Origin: Curtobacterium sp. GC_Cur_3 | GTDB lineage: Bacteria; Actinomycetota; Actinomycetes; Actinomycetales; Microbacteriaceae | DNA length: 64,000 bases | Direction of reading: 5' to 3' | Assembly (NCBI RefSeq): GCF_026544205.1 | Contig: NZ_JALNUI010000011.1 | Location: forward strand, 44,635 to 108,634 | Shown here: in pieces, positions 58,856-64,000 of the stretch | Position numbering within the stretch: the first letter of the stretch is position 1 | How the letters are laid out: each line of letters opens with the position of its first letter | Program-made: the position numbers and the translations under genes | The notes under the pieces: generated by a model | Seen by the model: only the letters and a program-made list of their open reading frames with translations | Told to the model about the DNA's origin: nothing | Database searches by the model: none

Positions 58856-60910
58856 ATGTCAGCGCAGACCGCGACCACCACCGGCACCACCCAGACACCG
58901 ACCGGCGACACCCCCGGCTGGGCCGTCCTCGGCCCGGGCAGCATCGCCCGCCGGTTCCTCTCCCAGCTCCCGGCGAGTACCTCGGGCGCCACGCTCGTCG
59001 CCGCGGGCAGCTCGTCGCCCGAGCGGGCACGCTCGTTCGCCGACGACGCCGCCGGCCACGGGTTCGCCGACGTCACGGCGACGAACTACGACGAGGTGCT
59101 CGCCGACCCGCGCGTCGACGCCGTCTACGTCTCGACCGTGCACACGGGCCACGCCCACCTGGTGCTGGCAGCGCTGCAGGCGGGCAAGGCCGTGCTGTGC
59201 GAGAAGCCCCTCGCACCGAACCACGGCACGGCGATGGCCCTGGTCGACGCCGCCCGGGTCGCCGGCCTGCCCCTGGTCGAGGCCTACATGTACCGCTTCC
59301 ACCCGCAGACCGCGGCACTGCTCGACCTCGTCCGCCAGGGCGCGATCGGCGAGGTCACTCACGTCGATGCCTCCTTCGCGTTCCGCGCGGGGGAGCGCAC
59401 CGGGCGCCTGTTCGACGTGGACACCGCCGGGGGCGGCATCCTCGACGTCGGCGGCTACCCCGTGACGATGGCCGCGGCGATCGTGCAGGCCGCCACGGGC
59501 ACGGCCGTCGCGGAGCCGACCGAGCTGACCGCGACCGGCACCCTCGGCCCGACCGGCGTCGACGAGTGGACCACAGCGGACCTGACCTACCGCGGCCGGG
59601 CCGGTCGCACGATCACCGCCAACGTCCGGACCGGTGTCCGCGTGCAGGACGACAACGCCGTCACCGTGTACGGCACCCGCGGCCGGATCAGCCTGGCGGA
59701 CCCGTGGACCCTCGGTGACGACCCCACCATCGTCGTGAGCACCATCGACGAGGACCCCCGCACGCTGTCCTTCGCCGGTGAGCACCCCTACGCCCGTGAA
59801 GCCGACGCCACCACCGCCGCACTCGCCGCCGGTCTGGGTGAGGCCACCCAGATGACCCTCGACGAGTCGCTCGCCACCGCCCGCACGCTCGACCGCTGGC
59901 GCGCCGCGATCGAGCTGCGCTACCCGTTCGAGGCCGAGACCGCCGACATCCCGACCGTCAGCGGCCGACCGCTCACCGTCGCGTCCGACACCACGATGCT
60001 GTACGGCGAGGTGCCGGGCGTCGGCAAGCGGATGTCCCGCCTGGTGATGGGCGTCGACAACCAGCCCGACCTGGCGCACGCCAGCGCGATCTTCGACCTG
60101 TTCGTGGAGCGCGGCGGCAACGTCTTCGACACCGGGTACATCTACGGCGGGGGCGTGCTCGAGGGTCGCCTCGGCACGTGGATCCAGAACCGCGGCATCC
60201 GGGACGACGTCGTCGTGATCACGAAGGGCGCCCACACCCCGTACTGCGACCCGGAGTCCCTGAGCCGCCAGCTGCTCGAGAGCCTGGAGCGTCAGGGCAC
60301 CGACCACGCGGACATCTACATGATGCACCGCGACAACGCGGACGTGCCGGTGGGGGAGTTCGTCGACGTCCTCGACGAGCACCGTCGCGCCGGCCGGATC
60401 CGCGTGTACGGCGGGTCGAACTGGAGCCTGGCGCGCTTCGACGAGGCGAACGCCTACGCGAAGGCGAACGGCAAGCACGGGTTCGAGGTCCTGAGCAACC
60501 ACTTCGGCCTCGCCGAGGCGTACGACGTGCCGTGGGAGGGGTGCCGCCACGTCACCGACGCCGCGTCGAAGGCCTGGCTCGAGGAGCGCCAGGTCCCGCT
60601 GCTGCCCTGGTCGTCCCAGGCACGCGGGTTCTTCACCGGTCGTGCGACGCCGGAGGACACCAGCGACGCCGAACTCGTCCGCTGCTACTACAGCGACGAC
60701 AACTTCGAGCGGCTCCGACGTGCGAGCGAACTCGGCGAGCAGTTCGGCGTCCCCGCGACGGCGATCGCCCTGGCGTACGTCCTCAACCAGCCGTTCCCGA
60801 CCTTCCCGCTCTTCGGACCGCGCACCATCGCCGAGGCCCGCTCCTCGATGACCGGCCTCTCCGTCGAGCTCACCCCGGAGCAGGTCGCGTGGCTGGACCT
60901 CCGCGCCTGA
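58856..60910 (+). CDS. fused Gfo/Idh/MocA dehydrogenase and aldo/keto reductase
   Basis: A 684-residue two-domain oxidoreductase. Residues 18-370 are a Gfo/Idh/MocA dehydrogenase: WAVLGPGSIARRFLSQLP (Rossmann), VYVSTVHTGHAHLVLAALQA, GKAVLCEKPLA with the conserved Lys, and DTAGGGILDVGGYPV. Residues 392-684 are an aldo/keto reductase: FDTGYIYGGG (Asp, Tyr), VVITKGAH (Lys), DIYMMHRDNADVP (His), and YGGSNWSLARFDEANAYAKA. The two activities may act in series on a sugar or inositol. ATG 58856. The LacI gene overlaps its 3' end. Confidence 0.88.
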   Translation: MSAQTATTTGTTQTPTGDTPGWAVLGPGSIARRFLSQLPASTSGATLVAAGSSSPERARSFADDAAGHGFADVTATNYDEVLADPRVDAVYVSTVHTGHAHLVLAALQAGKAVLCEKPLAPNHGTAMALVDAARVAGLPLVEAYMYRFHPQTAALLDLVRQGAIGEVTHVDASFAFRAGERTGRLFDVDTAGGGILDVGGYPVTMAAAIVQAATGTAVAEPTELTATGTLGPTGVDEWTTADLTYRGRAGRTITANVRTGVRVQDDNAVTVYGTRGRISLADPWTLGDDPTIVVSTIDEDPRTLSFAGEHPYAREADATTAALAAGLGEATQMTLDESLATARTLDRWRAAIELRYPFEAETADIPTVSGRPLTVASDTTMLYGEVPGVGKRMSRLVMGVDNQPDLAHASAIFDLFVERGGNVFDTGYIYGGGVLEGRLGTWIQNRGIRDDVVVITKGAHTPYCDPESLSRQLLESLERQGTDHADIYMMHRDNADVPVGEFVDVLDEHRRAGRIRVYGGSNWSLARFDEANAYAKANGKHGFEVLSNHFGLAEAYDVPWEGCRHVTDAASKAWLEERQVPLLPWSSQARGFFTGRATPEDTSDAELVRCYYSDDNFERLRRASELGEQFGVPATAIALAYVLNQPFPTFPLFGPRTIAEARSSMTGLSVELTPEQVAWLDLRA

Positions 60911-61908
60911 GCGAGACGACGCCCCCCGCCGGCCGCGCGACCATCATCGACGTCGCCGCGGCCGCCGGGGTGTCCCGGCAGACGGTCACCCGCGCGATGA
61001 ACGGCATGACCGGCATCAGCGCGGCGACCAAGGAACGGGTCCTCCTGGCGGCCGAGGCCCTCGACTACCGCCCGTCGCGCTTCGGCCGCGGCCTGGTCAC
61101 GGGCGGCGACCACCAGCTCGGTCTGGTCGTCGACGACCTGCGGAACCCGTACTCGCCGGAGCTCGCCGCCGCGGTGCTCGGGCTGGCCGCGGACCGCGGG
61201 TGGAACGTGATGCTCGCCGACGTCGGACTCGCGAGCGACCCGTCCCGCATGGTGCAGGCCCTCGGCGTCCAGACCGACGTCGTCATCGGGTACCTGGGAC
61301 TGCGCGCCCCGGAGTGGATCGAGCAGCTCGGCTCGGTGCCCGTCGTCGAGCTCGACCCCGCCGGTCCCGTCACCCGGGCGTCCGTCCGCATCGACCCGAC
61401 CGAGGCCATCGACGCGCTCGCCGACCACCTCGTCGCCACGGGCGTCAAACACCCGGTGGTCCTCGACGCGTCGACCGACGGAGCGCCCAGTCACCGCGGT
61501 GGCCTCATGGCCGAGGCGCTGCGCCGACGCGGGTACCTGCCAGAGCTCGTCCACGGCGGGGAACCGACCGCTGCGGCAGGCGCTGCGGCCACCGAACGCC
61601 TGCTCGCCGACCGCCGCCGCCTCGACGCCGTGCTCGCCTTCAACGACGTGACGGCCCTCGGCGTGCTGTCGGCCTGCCGCCGTGCGGGCGTCGACGTGCC
61701 GGGTGACGTCCGCGTGGTCGGCGTGGACGGCCTGCCGCTCGGCGGGCTCGTCGCGCCGACCCTCACCACGCTCGCCGTCGACCTCGACACGGTCGCGCAG
61801 CAGGCGCTCGACCTCGCGCTCGGCATGCTCGCGGGGGACCTGCCCCGGCAGGGCGACGCGGTGCAGCGGACCGTGCGCCATCGCCTCCTGGTGCGCGAGT
61901 CGGCCTGA
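60889..61908 (+). CDS. LacI family transcriptional regulator
   Basis: A 339-residue LacI regulator. HTH and hinge: IIDVAAAAGVSRQTVTRAMN, then LDYRPSRFGRGLVTG. The sugar-binding domain begins LGLVVDDLRNPYSPELAAAV and ends VVGVDGLPLGGLVAPTLTTL. Start: GTG 60889 has GGAG eight bases upstream and overlaps the preceding gene by 22 bp; otherwise only a CTG at 60907 is available. It probably represses the fused oxidoreductase through the operators at 58768 and 58825. Confidence 0.9.
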   Translation: MAGPPRLSETTPPAGRATIIDVAAAAGVSRQTVTRAMNGMTGISAATKERVLLAAEALDYRPSRFGRGLVTGGDHQLGLVVDDLRNPYSPELAAAVLGLAADRGWNVMLADVGLASDPSRMVQALGVQTDVVIGYLGLRAPEWIEQLGSVPVVELDPAGPVTRASVRIDPTEAIDALADHLVATGVKHPVVLDASTDGAPSHRGGLMAEALRRRGYLPELVHGGEPTAAAGAAATERLLADRRRLDAVLAFNDVTALGVLSACRRAGVDVPGDVRVVGVDGLPLGGLVAPTLTTLAVDLDTVAQQALDLALGMLAGDLPRQGDAVQRTVRHRLLVRESA

Positions 61909-61945
61909 CCGCTCGGCCGGGGCAGTGGTCACGCCCACCGCCGGA

Positions 61946-61982
61946 CGGGAGGCTCGGCGCACGACCGCAGTGGAGCCTCCCG
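61946..61982 (+). terminator. hairpin of the GGGAGGCTC type
   Basis: CGGGAGGCTC and GAGCCTCCCG pair exactly around 17 bases, 37 bp after the LacI stop. One arm carries the full GGGAGGCTCG motif. Confidence 0.75.
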
Positions 61983-62065
61983 CGCGCTTCGTTCAGGGCA
62001 TCGCGCCAGCGATGCACGGCGCCAGCGCCGACGGAGCCTGCGAAGTCGGTCAGGGGAGTTTGCAT

Positions 62066-62095
62066 TTGCAACCACAACCGTCCGGACGGTACAGT
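62066..62095 (+). promoter_or_regulatory. promoter with overlapping palindromic operator
   Basis: TTGCAA (62066-62071) and TACAGT (62090-62095) form -35 and -10 boxes with an 18-bp spacer. The spacer and -10 contain ACCGTCCGGACGGT (62077-62090), a perfect 14-bp palindrome of the TetR-operator kind. It drives the MFS gene at 62170. The local sequence is more AT-rich than the surroundings. Confidence 0.65.
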
Positions 62096-62169
62096 AGACG
62101 GAGTCCTGCCGGGCCGCGTGACGACTTCCGCGCCCGTGGCACCTCCCTCGAAGTCCTCGGAGCACCACC

Positions 62170-63693
62170 ATGTCCGCACTCCTCACCAGTCCCGTCGCCA
62201 CGCGTGTCACCGCGAGCCGCGCACGACGGTTCCTGGCGCTCGCGGTCCTGATGCTGCCGGTCCTGCTCATCTCGGTCGACAACACGATCCTGAGCTTCGC
62301 GCTGCCGTCGATCGCCCGCGCGCTGCACCCCGACGCCACCACGCAGCTCTGGATCGTCGACGCCTACCCGCTCGTGCTGGCCGGGCTGCTCGTCGTGATG
62401 GGCAGCATCGGTGACCGGATCGGACGCCGCCGCATCCTGGTGGTCGGCGCGACCGGGTTCGCCGCGATGTCCGTCGCCGCCGCCTTCGCCACGGACGCCT
62501 GGATGCTCGTCGCCGCCCGCGTGGCGATGGGCGTGTTCGGCGCGATGCTCATGCCGGCGACGCTCTCGATCATCCGCAACGTGTTCCCGGACGCGGGGGA
62601 GCGGCGGATGGCCCTCGCCGTCTGGTCGACGATGTTCGCCGCGGGGAACGCCCTCGGTCCGCTCGTCGGCGGCGCACTGCTGGCGCACTTCCACTGGGGC
62701 AGCGTGTTCCTCGTCGCGGTCCCGATCCTCGTCGTGATGCTCGCGGCCGTGCCGTTCTGCGTGCCGGAGTCCCGCGACCGCAACCCCGGGCCGGTCGACG
62801 TCGTGAGCATGCTGCTCTCGCTCGGCACGCTCGCACCGATCGCGTGGGCGATCAAGTCGATCGTGCACCCCGAGGAGCGCGGCCTCGCCGTCGCGATGGT
62901 CGCCGTCGGTGTCCTCTGCGGCATCACCTTCGTCCGTCGGCAGCTCCGCACGCGCACCCCGATGCTCGACCTCCGGCTGTTCCGCAGCACGGCGTTCACC
63001 GGCAGCGTGCTGATGAACATGGCGGCGATGTTCTCGCTGACCGGGTTCCTGTTCTTCATCGCACAGCACCTGCAGCTCGTGGCCGGGCTCGACCCCTTCG
63101 CGTCCGGCATCGTGCTGATCCCCGGGTCCGTGCTGACCATCGTCGCGGGCATCGTCGCCGTGCCCATCGTCGCCCGGGTCGCGCCACGGTGGGTCGTCAG
63201 CGTCGCCCTGCTGTTCTCCGCTGCCGCGTACGGGCTGGTCGCGGTGCTCGGGCACCACGCGTCGATCGCCGCCCTGGCGTTCGCGTTCGTGCTGCTCGGC
63301 ATCGGGATCGGCGCGTCCGAGACCGTCACGAACGACCTCATCATCTCCACCGCCCCGGCGGACAAGTCCGGTGCGGCGTCGGCGGTGTCCGAGACCGCGT
63401 ACGAGATCGGTGCCGTGCTGGGGACCGCGATCCTCGGGACGATCCTGGCCGCGGCCTACCGTGCGCACGTCGTGGTGCCGGGCGGGCTGTCCTCGACGTC
63501 GCACACCGCGGCGCAGGAGACCCTCGGTGGCGCGGTGTCGGCGGCGAACGAGCTCGGCGGGACCGCGGGGCAGGTGCTCCTCGAGTCCGCCCGGGCGGCG
63601 TTCGACTCCGGCGTGACGATCACGGCCGGCGTCGCAGCGGTGCTCATGGTGGTCGCTGCCGCGGGTGCGGTCGTGATGCTGCGCCGCCGCTGA
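62170..63693 (+). CDS. MFS transporter, DHA2 type (SmvA-like multidrug exporter)
   Basis: A 507-residue, 14-helix exporter. LLISVDNTILSFALPSIARA is motif D1, GSIGDRIGRRRILVVGATGF motif A, ARVAMGVFGAMLMPATLSII motif B and FAAGNALGPLVGGALLAHFH motif C. It resembles SmvA/methyl-viologen resistance transporters in the VDNTILSFALP start. Its promoter carries a TetR-type palindrome; the matching regulator may lie outside the window. The 3' flank is repeat-filled. Confidence 0.92.
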   Translation: MSALLTSPVATRVTASRARRFLALAVLMLPVLLISVDNTILSFALPSIARALHPDATTQLWIVDAYPLVLAGLLVVMGSIGDRIGRRRILVVGATGFAAMSVAAAFATDAWMLVAARVAMGVFGAMLMPATLSIIRNVFPDAGERRMALAVWSTMFAAGNALGPLVGGALLAHFHWGSVFLVAVPILVVMLAAVPFCVPESRDRNPGPVDVVSMLLSLGTLAPIAWAIKSIVHPEERGLAVAMVAVGVLCGITFVRRQLRTRTPMLDLRLFRSTAFTGSVLMNMAAMFSLTGFLFFIAQHLQLVAGLDPFASGIVLIPGSVLTIVAGIVAVPIVARVAPRWVVSVALLFSAAAYGLVAVLGHHASIAALAFAFVLLGIGIGASETVTNDLIISTAPADKSGAASAVSETAYEIGAVLGTAILGTILAAAYRAHVVVPGGLSSTSHTAAQETLGGAVSAANELGGTAGQVLLESARAAFDSGVTITAGVAAVLMVVAAAGAVVMLRRR

Positions 63694-63818
63694 GGCTGCC
63701 GGGCCCTTCGCCCGCCGCCCTCCGCCCGTCGCCCGTCGCCGGAGCCCGCCGCGCAGCCTCGCACCATGCGAGCTGGTGTGCGCCGAGCAGCCTCGCACCG
63801 TGCGCGCTCCCGAGGCTC

Positions 63819-63878
63819 GTGCGAGCTTGACCACCCCGTGCGAGCCCGTCCCGCCGCACGGGGTGGTCAACCTCGCAC
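63819..63878. repeat. D-family palindromic repeat (copy 4)
   Basis: Arms of 24 bases (GTGCGAGCTTGACCACCCCG then TGCG) pair at 23 of 24 positions around a 12-base loop. Half-elements with CCTCGCACCGTGCG flank it from 63747 on. No gene is credible between 63694 and the window end. Confidence 0.85.
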
Positions 63879-63949
63879 CGAGCACCGCTCCGCCGCGCCG
63901 CACCGTGCGGGCGCGTGTCCGTCGCGCACCGTGCGACCTCCCTCGGCCC

Positions 63950-64000
63950 GTGCGAGCTTGACCACCCCGTGCGAGCCCGTCCCGCCGCACGGGGTGGTCA
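63950..64000. repeat. D-family palindromic repeat (copy 5, cut by window edge)
   Basis: The left arm (63950-63973) and loop are identical to copy 4, and the right arm runs to the last base. The copies start 131 bp apart, so this may be a tandem array continuing beyond the window. Confidence 0.85.

Noticed and set aside
1..64000. tRNA, rRNA, prophage, integrase or transposase genes
   Set aside because: I looked for tRNA-like CCA-acceptor/T-loop strings, phage structural genes and DDE or tyrosine/serine recombinase motifs and found none convincing; this was by eye, so a short RNA gene could be missed.

Overview
The window is high-GC DNA (about 70% G+C by eye) from an actinobacterium. The gene families and their order (CoaBC with the actinobacterial PATAD/PAMH motifs, DUF5997 beside a LysR-like protein, an MSMEG_6728-family protein, a class-E sortase substrate, an MprF-type synthetase beside an esterase) point to Microbacteriaceae, perhaps Curtobacterium or a close relative. 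The genus is an inference. I see no prophage, insertion sequence, CRISPR array, rRNA or tRNA. The window is densely packed chromosome with about 66 genes.

Layout. 0-5.3 kb: 3' end of cysE, an excalibur protein, a YjbR protein, a MOSC protein, then an Asp23 - sigma factor - two-partner operon and a MarR gene divergent from a small membrane protein. 5.3-14.1 kb: LtrA, a secreted lytic-transglycosylase-like protein, MarR and GntR regulators, a DUF2071-DUF1810 pair, a DoxX-like protein, coaBC, a TANGO2/NRDE protein and an SDR. 14.2-18.4 kb: a luciferase-like oxidoreductase, a hypothetical protein, a stress flavin/PLP-fold protein and a PIG-V-type mannosyltransferase. 18.6-24.4 kb: ridA facing a five-gene operon (PLP D-amino acid lyase, IclR regulator, PfkB kinase, KDPG-type aldolase, D-aminoacylase) that looks like a D-amino-acid utilisation locus. 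24.5-34.4 kb: two DHA2 transporters, an EEP nuclease, the metQNI importer, a 2H phosphoesterase, an alditol-oxidase-like flavoprotein and acylphosphatase. 34.5-40.3 kb: de novo NAD operon nrtR-nadA-nadB-nadC-cysteine desulfurase. 40.4-48 kb: housekeeping genes and regulators (MSMEG_6728, FMN reductase, aroQ, tag, DJ-1, GNATs, LysR-like, DUF5997, Lrp). 48.1-55.6 kb: a cell-surface region with a Pro/Ala-rich secreted protein, an eight-repeat chaplin-like sortase-anchored protein, a membrane esterase and an MprF-like synthetase. 55.7-57.9 kb: FMN riboswitch and ribE-ribB-ribH. 58-64 kb: TetR, a fused Gfo/Idh-aldo/keto reductase with its LacI regulator, and a DHA2 exporter with an operator-bearing promoter.

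The most unusual content is between the genes. Several families of short palindromic repeats fill convergent intergenic regions. One is a 900-bp higher-order array at 26.9-27.8 kb. Another is a family of about 60-bp GTGCGAGG-type hairpins at 13.1, 17.0, 40.9 and 63.8-64.0 kb. A third is arrays of 18-bp CGAGACGCCGGTGTCTCG-like palindromes at 16.7 and 42.5 kb, the latter with a 32-bp period. The 10-mer GGGAGGCTCG occurs at least 13 times, as inverted pairs at apparent terminators and as single copies inside genes, which resembles the layout of DNA-uptake signals. In-frame microsatellites have also grown in linkers and tails of several proteins (SLT, CoaBC, NadB, DUF2071, MprF-like and chaplin-like).
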